DNA from: CAZLYK01 sp964563495
GTDB lineage: Bacteria; Acidobacteriota; Blastocatellia; RBC074
Assembly: GCA_964563495.1 (NCBI GenBank)
Contig: CAZLYK010000071.1
Coordinates: 1-27,564, forward strand
Reading direction: 5' to 3'
Length of the DNA: 27,564 nucleotides
Positions 15,378 through 22,490 of this stretch are shown here, one piece after another. The stretch's first letter is position 1. Every line of letters starts with the position of its first letter. The translations under genes and the position numbers were made by a program. Below the pieces are notes generated by a model, which saw only the letters and a list, made by a program, of their open reading frames with translations, was not told the origin of the DNA and did no database searches.

Positions 15378-16764
15378 TCTTGACGATGTCGGCGAGCATT
15401 TTGTTGACGTATTCGGCGTCGATCAACTGGCGTTTCTCTTTCAGGTCCGGCCCCTCGAATGAGATCTCGTCGAGCACTTTCTCGAGGATGGTTTGCAGGC
15501 GGCGAGCCCCTATGTCCTCGGTCGTTTCATTGACCTTGAAGGCGAAGTTCGCCACCTCATCGATCGCGTCATCGCTGAATTCCAGTGAGATGCCTTCGGT
15601 CTCCATGAGCGCCTTATACTGTTTGAGCAGTGCGTTCTTCGGCTCGGTCAGGATGCGTTTGAAATCATCGATCGTCAGCGGTTGAAGCTCGACGCGAATT
15701 GGAAACCGGCCCTGCAGCTCGGGGATCAGATCCGACGGCTTGGAGACATGAAAGGCCCCGGCGGCGATGAACAGGATGTGATCGGTCTTGACCATCCCGT
15801 ACTTGGTGTTGACCGTCGTCCCTTCGATGATCGGCAGGATGTCGCGCTGGACGCCTTCGCGCGAGACGTCGGGACCGTGTCCCGATTCGCGACCGGCAAT
15901 CTTATCGATCTCGTCGAGAAAGATAATGCCGGATGATTCGACGCGCTCGAGCGCGATTCGCGCCACCTGATCCATATCGACGAGCTTCTGCTCCTCTTCC
16001 TGCATGAGGTATTCGATCGCTTCATCGACCTGCATCCTGCGCTGTTTGGTGCGGCCGCCGAAGAGGCCGGGCATCATATCTTTAAGATTGATGTCCATCT
16101 CTTCGATCCCCTGATTGGTGTAGATCTCGAAGGAAGGGAAGCTCTTCTCGCGCACTTCCAGCTCGACGATCCGGGAATCCAGGCGCCCTTCACGCAACTG
16201 CTGGCGCAGCTTTTCTCGCGTCCGGTTGTAGGATTCGAGTGCGGCCGAATCGGTAGCCTCGATGACGTCGATCGAGGCGTCGAAAGCCGATGAAGCGGCC
16301 TGTTTGTTCGGCGGTAGGAGCATGTCCAGAATTCGCTCCTCGACGTTGCGCTCGGCCTTGTCGGCGATCTCGTCGACTTTCTCGGCCCGCACCATATCGA
16401 CCGCGATCTCAGCCAGATCACGGATCATCGATTCGACGTCGCGCCCGACGTACCCGACCTCGGTGAACTTCGAAGCCTCGACCTTGAGAAATGGCGAAGA
16501 TGAGAGGCGCGCCAGCCGCCGCGCGATCTCGGTTTTGCCCACCCCGGTCGAGCCGATCATAATGATGTTCTTCGGCATGACATCCTGCGCCAGATCCGGC
16601 GGCAGCTTTTGACGCCGGATGCGATTGCGCAGGGCGACGGCCACCGCGCGTTTGGCGGAGGACTGGCCGACCACGTGTTTGTCGAGCTCCGAGACGATCT
16701 GGCGCGGCGTCAACTCGTCCAAACTCAAAGGCTCCTCGATTTCACCTGAAAGATAGATAACCAT
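15349..16764 (-). CDS. hslU: HslU (ClpY) ATPase subunit of the HslVU protease
   Basis: A 471-residue AAA+ unfoldase that feeds substrates to HslV in the cytoplasm. Walker A is GSTGVGKT (71-78), the pore loop GYVG is at 104-107, the intermediate I domain spans about 110-240 (MMPGLFGGRTKQRRM at its end), Walker B is IIFLDEID (280-287), then GPDVSREGVQRDLL-like sequence (GPDVSREGVQRDILPIIEG), the sensor and arginine-finger region ELQGRFPIRVEL, and IGARRLQTILEK (sensor 2). The C-terminus ends DLSRYIL, the tail that inserts into HslV. Length is normal. It lies 33 bp behind hslV, forming the usual operon. The second gene partner downstream (lipoprotein) overlaps its 3' end. Confidence 0.97.
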   Translation of the reverse strand: MVIYLSGEIEEPLSLDELTPRQIVSELDKHVVGQSSAKRAVAVALRNRIRRQKLPPDLAQDVMPKNIIMIGSTGVGKTEIARRLARLSSSPFLKVEASKFTEVGYVGRDVESMIRDLAEIAVDMVRAEKVDEIADKAERNVEERILDMLLPPNKQAASSAFDASIDVIEATDSAALESYNRTREKLRQQLREGRLDSRIVELEVREKSFPSFEIYTNQGIEEMDINLKDMMPGLFGGRTKQRRMQVDEAIEYLMQEEEQKLVDMDQVARIALERVESSGIIFLDEIDKIAGRESGHGPDVSREGVQRDILPIIEGTTVNTKYGMVKTDHILFIAAGAFHVSKPSDLIPELQGRFPIRVELQPLTIDDFKRILTEPKNALLKQYKALMETEGISLEFSDDAIDEVANFAFKVNETTEDIGARRLQTILEKVLDEISFEGPDLKEKRQLIDAEYVNKMLADIVKNEDLSRYIL

Positions 16765-16797
16765 GGCTTTTGTTTCGCCGGCCCCCGGCGATTGTGA

Positions 16798-17376
16798 TTA
16801 GATTTCTTCGAAGACCAGGTTCAAATTGCTATAGATGCAGATCTCGCCCGCGACTTTCATCGCCTCCTCCGCAATCTGCCGGGCGGAGAGGTCTGTCCGG
16901 CGAGCGAGCGCGCGGGCTGCAGCCAGGGCATAGGGACCTCCGGACCCGATCGCGACGATCCCGTCATCGGGCTCGATCACGTCCCCATTTCCCGAGATGA
17001 CCAGCGTCGCATGCACGTCGGCGACCACCAGCAGAGCCTCCAGATTGCGCATCATCTTGTCGGTGCGCCAGTCTTTGGCCAGCTCTACCGCCGCGCGATT
17101 GAGCTGACCGTGATATTGCTCGAGCTTCGATTCAAAACGCTGGAAGAGCGCAAAGGCGTCTGCGCTCGTCCCCGCAAATCCGGCCAGCACCTGGTCGTTA
17201 TAGAGCCGGCGCACTTTTTTGGCGCACGACTTCATGATCGTGTCTCCCATAGTCACCTGTCCGTCGCCGGCGATGACTACCTTGTTATCGCGACGGACCG
17301 AGAGGATCGTCGTGCTGCGTATTTGCGGCTGATTGTGAGCGGATGATTTTCTCTTTGATCGCAAGGGATATGGCAT
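16798..17376 (-). CDS. hslV: HslV peptidase subunit of the HslVU protease
   Basis: A 192-residue proteasome-beta-like threonine peptidase. The catalytic Thr is Thr22 in RSTTILSVRRD, so a 21-residue leader (MPYPLRSKRKS... to IRS) must be removed; E. coli HslV only loses its initiator Met. The rest is standard: VVIAGDGQVTMG, KKVRRLYNDQVLAGFAG, VELAKDWRTDKMMRNLEALL, IGSGGPYALAAARAL, GEICIYSN. ATG 17376 is only 7 nt behind a well-formed -10 box, which predicts a leaderless or nearly leaderless mRNA with no ribosome site. No other in-frame ATG exists between it and Thr22; only a TTG at codon 5. Confidence 0.95.
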   Translation of the reverse strand: MPYPLRSKRKSSAHNQPQIRSTTILSVRRDNKVVIAGDGQVTMGDTIMKSCAKKVRRLYNDQVLAGFAGTSADAFALFQRFESKLEQYHGQLNRAAVELAKDWRTDKMMRNLEALLVVADVHATLVISGNGDVIEPDDGIVAIGSGGPYALAAARALARRTDLSARQIAEEAMKVAGEICIYSNLNLVFEEI

Positions 17377-17383
17377 AAATTGG

Positions 17384-17413
17384 ACTATAGCTATCGCTCA
17401 CAACGGTTGTCAA
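17384..17413 (-). promoter_or_regulatory. Sigma70-type promoter of hslVU
   Basis: On the minus strand a perfect TTGACA -35 (17413-17408), an 18-bp spacer and TATAGT -10 (17389-17384). The expected transcription start falls at about 17377, directly before the hslV ATG at 17376. It should drive hslV, hslU, and probably the lipoprotein and glutamate dehydrogenase genes. Confidence 0.75.
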
Positions 17414-17448
17414 GAAAGGCTTCCCGCCGCTCGCCGATTGGTGAAAGG

Positions 17449-17477
17449 TTGACACTTGGGGTACGCTAAGTTACCTT
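17449..17477 (+). promoter_or_regulatory. Candidate promoter of gap
   Basis: A perfect -35 TTGACA (17449-17454), a 17-bp spacer and a weak -10 TACCTT (17472-17477), about 80 bp before the gap ATG. It diverges from the hslVU promoter; the two -35 boxes are 35 bp apart back to back. Confidence 0.5.
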
Positions 17478-17563
17478 CCTCGACTTCAGGCGTGGGCGCC
17501 ATTCTGACTGCGCCGGCGACTTGATTTCAACAACACCCAATCACATTCCAACAGGAGAAGAAT

Positions 17564-18571
17564 ATGGCGATCAAAGTAGGCATCAACGGCTTTGGCCGGA
17601 TCGGGCGAAACGTGCTCCGGACGGCGCTGGGAGATAAGGATATTGATTTCGTGGCGGTCAATGATCTGACCGACACCAAAACACTCGCGCACCTGCTCAA
17701 GTACGACTCGATCCTGGGCAATCTCGACCACGAGATCTCTCACACCGAGAATACGATCAAGGTCAACAACGACGAATTCCGCGTCTTCGCCGAAAAGGAT
17801 CCGGCGAAGATAGCCTGGGAAGAGGTCGGGGCGGAGATCGTCATCGAATCGACCGGCAAATTCACCGACAGGGAGAAGGCCGCGGCTCACCTGCGCGGGC
17901 CGGTCAAGAAGGTCATCATCACCGCTCCCGCCAAGAATGAAGACCTGACCATCGTCCTCGGAGTGAACGAGCAGGCATACGACCCGGCCAGGCACCACGT
18001 CATCTCGAACGCTTCCTGCACGACCAATTGCCTGGCGCCGGTGGCCAAAGTGATCCACTCCCGGTTTGGGATCAAAAAGGCGCAGATGACCACGATCCAC
18101 TCTTATACCAACGATCAGGTGATCCTCGATTTCCCGCACAAGGATCTGCGGCGCGCCCGCGCCGGCGCGCTCTCGATGATTCCGACCTCGACCGGCGCGG
18201 CCAAAGCCGTCTCGCTCGTCCTGCCGGAGCTCAAGGGCAAATTCGACGGCATCGCAGTCCGCGTGCCGACCCCAAACGTCTCTCTCGTCGACGTGGTCAT
18301 GGAGCTTGATCGATCCGTCACCAGGGAAGAGGTCAATGCCGCGCTCAAGAACGCCGCCAACGAAGAGCTGAAAGGGATTCTCAGTTTCGAGGAAGCCCCG
18401 CTCGTCTCTTCCGATTACCGCGGCAACTCGAACTCTTCGATCGTTGACGCTGAATACACCAAGGTCATCGGCGACAACATGGTCAAGGTCCTGGCCTGGT
18501 ATGACAACGAATGGGGTTATTCATGCCGGGTCCGCGATCTGGTCAAATATCTCGCTCGGAAAGGGCTCTAA
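17564..18571 (+). CDS. gap: Glyceraldehyde-3-phosphate dehydrogenase, type I
   Basis: A 335-residue cytoplasmic glycolytic enzyme that oxidatively phosphorylates glyceraldehyde 3-phosphate to 1,3-bisphosphoglycerate with NAD(P). It shows the Rossmann start VGINGFGRIGRN (5-16), the active site SNASCTTNCLAP with Cys152, base His179 (TTIHSYTNDQ), the phosphate-binding TGAAKAV region and the C-terminal WYDNEWGYSCRVRDL. Asp34 in VNDLTD would not exclude NAD use. Length is standard. The ATG has an excellent AGGAGAAG ribosome site. The gene stands alone, with its own promoter region and a hairpin terminator; phosphoglycerate kinase is not adjacent. Confidence 0.97.
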   Translation: MAIKVGINGFGRIGRNVLRTALGDKDIDFVAVNDLTDTKTLAHLLKYDSILGNLDHEISHTENTIKVNNDEFRVFAEKDPAKIAWEEVGAEIVIESTGKFTDREKAAAHLRGPVKKVIITAPAKNEDLTIVLGVNEQAYDPARHHVISNASCTTNCLAPVAKVIHSRFGIKKAQMTTIHSYTNDQVILDFPHKDLRRARAGALSMIPTSTGAAKAVSLVLPELKGKFDGIAVRVPTPNVSLVDVVMELDRSVTREEVNAALKNAANEELKGILSFEEAPLVSSDYRGNSNSSIVDAEYTKVIGDNMVKVLAWYDNEWGYSCRVRDLVKYLARKGL

Positions 18572-18602
18572 GCCCGGGCGGTTCTGAACCTTAAAAATCT
18601 AA

Positions 18603-18638
18603 AAGCCGCAGCGTGGGCGTCGAGCTTCGCTGCGGCTT
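18603..18638 (+). terminator. Hairpin terminator after gap
   Basis: A perfect 11-bp stem AAGCCGCAGCG (18603-18613) with CGCTGCGGCTT (18628-18638) and a 14-nt loop, starting 31 bp after the gap stop. The following GATTATTTTATC is only a weak T-tract on the plus strand; on the minus strand TTTAGATTTTTAAGG follows, so it may serve the convergent tRNA transcript as well. Confidence 0.75.
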
Positions 18639-18657
18639 GATTATTTTATCAGTTCGT

Positions 18658-18732
18658 TGGAGCGGGAGACGGGGATCGAACCCGCAACTTTCAGCTTGGG
18701 AAGCTGACACTCTACCATTGAGTTACTCCCGC
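18658..18732 (-). tRNA. tRNA-Gly (anticodon CCC)
   Basis: A complete 75-nt cloverleaf on the minus strand: acceptor GCGGGAG/CTCCCGC, D-arm ACTC-AATGGTAGA-GAGT pattern, anticodon stem TCAGC/GCTGA with loop TTCCCAA (anticodon CCC, reading GGG), T-arm GCGGG-TTCGATC-CCCGT, discriminator T and an encoded CCA (18660-18658). CCC in the loop is unambiguous. Confidence 0.95.
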
Positions 18733-18744
18733 TTTTGAGCCGGC

Positions 18745-18773
18745 AGTATAAGAGAAACAGCCGGGATTGACAA
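18745..18773 (-). promoter_or_regulatory. Promoter of tRNA-Gly
   Basis: On the minus strand TTGTCA (18773-18768), a 17-bp spacer and TATACT (18750-18745), 12 bp before the tRNA 5' end. The -35 box sits in GGATTGACAAGAT (18764-18776, plus strand), which is identical to part of the right arm of the family 2 element at 25399-25503, so a repeat fragment may have donated it. Confidence 0.7.
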
Positions 18774-18791
18774 GATCTTATCCGGTTATCA

Positions 18792-18842
18792 CGGTTTTGC
18801 AGTTTCGTGCGTCCTGACAGGACGCACGAAACTGCAAAACCG
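18792..18842. repeat. Perfect 51-bp palindrome
   Basis: Two exact 25-bp arms (18792-18816 and 18818-18842) flank a single A at 18817. The left arm starts CGGTTTTGCAGTTTCGTGCG and its right partner ends GCAAAACCG. No T-tract follows on either strand. It starts 19 bp beyond the tRNA promoter -35 box and ends 11 bp before the FG-GAP remnant. It matches neither of the two other repeat families and may be a separate palindromic element or the target site of one. Confidence 0.95.
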
Positions 18843-18853
18843 CGCTGACGGCA

Positions 18854-19156
18854 ATGGAAGAAAATGTCGGGCAACTCCGTCTAAAGGTTGTATGGGCGAT
18901 CAGCCCGTGTTCCCATGCCGTCGCCGTCGCCGATCTCAATCGAGACAAGCAGAACGACTTGGTCGTGGCGACGGTGGACAGCGTCACCGTTCTGCTCAAC
19001 GGTAAAAGCGGATTTAGACCCGCGCCAGGTTCGCCGTTTGGCGCTGGTCCCGGCGCTTATCACCTCGCCGTCGGAGACGTGAATCGGGACGGCAAACCGG
19101 ACGTGGCGGCTTCCAGCTTTGGGGGCAAAACTGTCACCGTCTTGCTGGGACGGTAG
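18854..19156 (+). pseudogene. FG-GAP/VCBS repeat protein fragment
   Basis: An open frame of 100 codons that encodes about two FG-GAP-type beta-propeller repeats: SHAVAVADLNRDKQNDLVVA with DSVTVLLNGKSGF, and YHLAVGDVNRDGKPDVAASS with KTVTVLLGR. The DxNxDxxxD calcium-binding loops are intact (DLNRDKQND, DVNRDGKPD). Full proteins of this kind carry a signal peptide and at least several repeats, so this looks like the 3' remnant of a larger secreted protein whose front was lost, possibly at the 51-bp palindrome just upstream. No ribosome site precedes ATG 18854. It could still be a small expressed protein, but I consider that less likely. Confidence 0.65.
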
Positions 19157-19166
19157 TTCAAAGAAG

Positions 19167-19253
19167 AAAATAGACGGGATTAACAGGATTTGTGCAGGAT
19201 TAAACAGGATCAAAGACAAAGCAGAAAAACATCCTGTTAATCCTGGCTATTTT
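19167..19253. repeat. Inverted repeat element, family 2, copy 2 (right arm shortened)
   Basis: Left arm 19167-19211 begins AAAATAGACGGGATTAACAG and ends GGATTAAACAGGATC. The right arm (19231-19253), read on the opposite strand, is AAAATAGCCAGGATTAACAG then GAT, about half the length. The loop AAAGACAAAGCAGAAAAAC (19212-19230) is nearly the same as that of the copy at 25399-25503, showing common descent. It lies between the FG-GAP remnant and the permease gene. Confidence 0.85.
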
Positions 19254-19274
19254 CTTCTCATTCGAGGAGGCTGC

Positions 19275-21758
19275 GTGAAGACTTTGTGGCAAGACATGGG
19301 CTACGGCGCACGAATGTTGCGAAAGCAACCCGGCTTCACAGCTGTCGCCGTCCTCACGCTCAGCCTGGGCATCGGCGCGAACACGGCGATTTTCAGCATC
19401 ATCAACGGCGTCCTGCTCAAGCCACTACCTTATCCGGAGCCGGAGCGCCTGGTCATGTTGTGGGAACGCAAGCCGGCGACTGCCGCCAGCCGTGGTTTTG
19501 AGCAGGAAATGGTCACGCCCCCGGATCTCGCCGATTGGCAAACTGAGCAACAGAGCTTTTCACATATTGCGTTCTGGACAGGTGACAGCGAATTCAACCT
19601 GGTCAATCCCGACGGCAGCGAAAAGGTCAGGTGCAGCTACGTTGCCTCATCGCTGTTTTCAAGCCTCGGCGTGCAACCCTTGAGAGGCCGTGGTTTGTTG
19701 CCGGAAGAGGATCGGAAAGAAGGCAATCGCTCGGCAGTCATCGGTTACGACTTATGGCAGCGACATTTCGGCGGCGATGAAAAGGTGCTGGGGCAAACGG
19801 TGACGCTGGATACATATGGGCGGCGCGCTTACACGATTGTCGGCGTCATGCCGCCCGGCTTTCATTTTCCCGGCAAGACGGAGATCTGGCTGCCTGCCGG
19901 TTGGAATGGACTTTCGCCGGATCGGCGCGGCGGGCACTGGCTGTCGGTACTGGCTCGGCTCAAAGACGGCGTAACCCTGGCTCAGGCAGAGACGGAAATG
20001 AACCTCATCCAGTCGCGCATCGAGCAGCAATTCCCGCAACACAACCTGGGTTCACAAGTCGTCATCGTGCCGCTGCTGGAACAAATCGTCGGGCGCAATT
20101 TGCAAACGGCGTTGTGGGTGTTGTGGGGAGTGATCGCCGCCGTTTTGCTGATTGCCTGCGCCAACGTGGCGAATTTAACCCTGGCGCGCGCCACGGTCCG
20201 GCAAAAAGAGATTGTGATTCGGCTGGCGCTGGGTGCCGGCCGCTGGCGAGTTGTCCGGCAATTGCTCGCCGAAAATTTCCTGCTCGCGCTTGCGGGCGGG
20301 GTGGTAGGTTGGTTGCTGGCGTGGTGGGGGCTCGAGTTATTGATTGCAACAAGCTCCGCACAGGTGCCGCGTTTGCAAACCGTGCGGTTGGATTGGCGGG
20401 CGCTAGTTTTTACTCTGCTTGCATCGCTGCTGACCAGCCTGCTCTGCGGTCTGGCGCCTGCGTTGCAGACAACCCGACCTGACTTGAATCAGGCGCTGAA
20501 AGAAGGCGGCAAATCGGCGACGGCAGGCGCGGCGCGCAACAGGTTGCGGAGTGCTTTGGTCGTAGCGGAAGTCGCGTTATCCCTGACGCTATTGATCGGC
20601 GCTGGATTGATGCTCAACAGCTTCGTCCGGCTGGTGACGATCAATCGCGGCTTTCAAACGGATCGCCTGCTCGTAGCAAAATTGGATTTTTCCATCTCCG
20701 GTTTTACGACCTGGATTCAGCCGACCACGACACGCCCGCAAGTCGCCTTGCGCGAGTTGCTGCAACGGTTGCAATCTCAGCCCGGCGTGCAGTCGGTCGC
20801 CGCCACCAGCGCCTTGTCGCGCAACAACAATGCGCCGCGCCAGCGCTTATTGTTTGAACAGTCGCCGACGGGCGCTGATTCCGCCGTTGCCAACTTCTCC
20901 GGCGTCACGCCGGACTACTTTCGCACGTTGGGTATCGCGCTGCGACGAGGCCGCGCTTTTACCGAGCAGGATAGTTTTGAATCGCCCGCCGTCGTGATCG
21001 TCAACGAAAGCTTCGCTCACCGTCACTTCGCAAATGAAGACCCGATTGGCAAACGGCTGGCGATGGAAGGCCGAACGCCGGGACAACCTGTTGGCCCGAA
21101 TCCGCGCGCCGCTTCTCCCTGGAGTGAGATCGTTGGAGTCGTCGCCGATACGCGCAAGCTGAATCTGGCCGCAGATACGGTACCGGAAATTTACGTCCCT
21201 TACTGGCAATGGCCGATGCAATCGCCGGAATTGCTGGTGCGCACCGATGCGGCAACGGCAGGCGTGGCCGCCGCCGTCCGGAATGAAATCAAGGGTTTGA
21301 ACAAAGGGTTGCCGGCGCCAAGCCTGCAAACGATGAATCAAATGCTGGCCGACCTGGTCGCCGAACCGCGCTTTTTCACAATGCTGCTGAGCCTGTTCGG
21401 TGCGGTAGCTTTGCTTCTGTCTGCGGTTGGCATTTACAGCGTGATCTCCTATGCCGTCACCCAGCGCACGCAGGAATTCGGAATTCGTATGGCCCTCGGC
21501 GCGCGCACCCCGGATCTGCTGCTCCTGGTCATAGGGCAGGGGATGCGATTGGTTCTGTTTGGAATGGTGCTTGGACTGGCGGCGACTTTCGGTTTGACGC
21601 GTGTCATGCAGAGTTTGCTATTTGAAGTAAGCGCGACCGATCCGCTGACATTCTTTTTGATTTCGCTCTTGCTGGCTGGTGTAGCGGTGTTGGCCTGCTC
21701 GATTCCGGCGCGACGAGCGGCCAAAGTCGATCCGGTGATCGCGTTGAGGTGCGGTTAA
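19275..21758 (+). CDS. ADOP-type duplicated MacB/FtsX permease
   Basis: An inner-membrane protein of 827 residues with two tandem MacB-PCD plus FtsX units. The N-terminus DMGYGARMLRKQPGFTAVAV...LGIGANTAIFSIINGVLLKPLPYP is the hallmark of acidobacterial duplicated orphan permeases. Then come a periplasmic core domain (about 60-240), a first FtsX block (LLIACANVANLTLARATVRQKEIVIRLALGAGRWRVVRQ), a second membrane start (ALVVAEVALSLTLLIGAGLMLNSF), a second periplasmic domain and a final FtsX block (LLLSAVGIYSVISYAVTQRTQEFGIRMALGA...PARRAAKVDPVIALR). Start is GTG 19275, 4 nt after a strong GAGGAGG ribosome site; an open frame extends to 19119 but has no such support. No ATPase gene adjoins, as is usual for these orphans. 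Transport substrate unknown. Confidence 0.95.
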   Translation: MKTLWQDMGYGARMLRKQPGFTAVAVLTLSLGIGANTAIFSIINGVLLKPLPYPEPERLVMLWERKPATAASRGFEQEMVTPPDLADWQTEQQSFSHIAFWTGDSEFNLVNPDGSEKVRCSYVASSLFSSLGVQPLRGRGLLPEEDRKEGNRSAVIGYDLWQRHFGGDEKVLGQTVTLDTYGRRAYTIVGVMPPGFHFPGKTEIWLPAGWNGLSPDRRGGHWLSVLARLKDGVTLAQAETEMNLIQSRIEQQFPQHNLGSQVVIVPLLEQIVGRNLQTALWVLWGVIAAVLLIACANVANLTLARATVRQKEIVIRLALGAGRWRVVRQLLAENFLLALAGGVVGWLLAWWGLELLIATSSAQVPRLQTVRLDWRALVFTLLASLLTSLLCGLAPALQTTRPDLNQALKEGGKSATAGAARNRLRSALVVAEVALSLTLLIGAGLMLNSFVRLVTINRGFQTDRLLVAKLDFSISGFTTWIQPTTTRPQVALRELLQRLQSQPGVQSVAATSALSRNNNAPRQRLLFEQSPTGADSAVANFSGVTPDYFRTLGIALRRGRAFTEQDSFESPAVVIVNESFAHRHFANEDPIGKRLAMEGRTPGQPVGPNPRAASPWSEIVGVVADTRKLNLAADTVPEIYVPYWQWPMQSPELLVRTDAATAGVAAAVRNEIKGLNKGLPAPSLQTMNQMLADLVAEPRFFTMLLSLFGAVALLLSAVGIYSVISYAVTQRTQEFGIRMALGARTPDLLLLVIGQGMRLVLFGMVLGLAATFGLTRVMQSLLFEVSATDPLTFFLISLLLAGVAVLACSIPARRAAKVDPVIALRCG

Positions 21759-21764
21759 TCCCTT

Positions 21765-22490
21765 CTATTGCTCCCGCGTCAGGTAGGCAATCAGGCGATC
21801 CGGGACATTGGTCACGATGCCGTCGGCTTTGAGTGCGACCATGCGTTCGAACTGATCTTCGCGATCGGCGGTCCAGACATAGAGTTTTTTGCCGTCCGAT
21901 TTGACCCGTCTCGAGAGATAGCGGAAGCAGAGCTCGACCTGCATGCAGAGCACGTGATAGTTGATCTCCCGCAGCGCGACCCACGGAAACGCCTCTCTCC
22001 AGCGCGCCACCGGATTAAGGCTCGAAGACCCCAGGATCACGCCGAGTTCGATATCGCGCACCTGACGCCCGAGTTGATTGATCAATTTCAGGTCGAACGA
22101 CGCGAGCATCACCTCCGGCTGGCAGCGGCGGTCGCGGATCAGACGCAGAGTCTGATCCGCCGCGCGCGGATCCTTGATCTCCAGGTAGAGCCGGGCGCGG
22201 CCCCGCGTCAGGTCGAGCGTCTCTTCGAGCGTCGGCACGCGCTCACCCTTGCCGGCGTCTGCGCGTTTCACCTGATCGAGAGTCAGTTGATCTATCCGGC
22301 CTTTGAGATCGGTCGTCTGGTCCAGGGTCGCATCGTGTATCACGACGACCCGGCCATCGCGGGTCAGGTGCAGATCGAGCTCGATCATCTGGGCACCCTG
22401 TTTGATCGCCAGATCAAACGCGCGCAGCGTGTTCTCGGGTTCGTAAGCGGAGGCTCCGCGATGGGCGATCACCAGCGTCGACATTGTCAT
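21765..22490 (-). CDS. Glycerophosphodiester phosphodiesterase
   Basis: A 241-residue enzyme of the GDPD family that hydrolyses glycerophosphodiesters to glycerol 3-phosphate and an alcohol. His10 and His52 match the catalytic pair, in AHRGASAYEPENT and ELDLHLTRDGRVVVIHD. Glu37 and Asp39 are the metal ligands, and EIKDPRA adds the third acidic strand. The C-terminal GIVTNVPDRLIAYL is typical. There is no signal peptide, so it is likely cytoplasmic (UgpQ-like). ATG 22490 overlaps the DUF1800 stop as ATGA, so translation is coupled; a second ATG at 22484 is possible. It runs convergent to the ADOP permease with 6 bp between stops. Confidence 0.93.
   Translation of the reverse strand: MTMSTLVIAHRGASAYEPENTLRAFDLAIKQGAQMIELDLHLTRDGRVVVIHDATLDQTTDLKGRIDQLTLDQVKRADAGKGERVPTLEETLDLTRGRARLYLEIKDPRAADQTLRLIRDRRCQPEVMLASFDLKLINQLGRQVRDIELGVILGSSSLNPVARWREAFPWVALREINYHVLCMQVELCFRYLSRRVKSDGKKLYVWTADREDQFERMVALKADGIVTNVPDRLIAYLTREQ

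Noticed and set aside
18641..18874. A 77-codon minus-strand open frame over the tRNA
   Set aside because: It overlaps tRNA-Gly and its promoter; part of its translation is simply the tRNA sequence.
19119..19274. N-terminal extension of the ADOP permease
   Set aside because: The added codons run through the family 2 repeat and lack a ribosome site, whereas GTG 19275 follows GAGGAGG and matches the family start.
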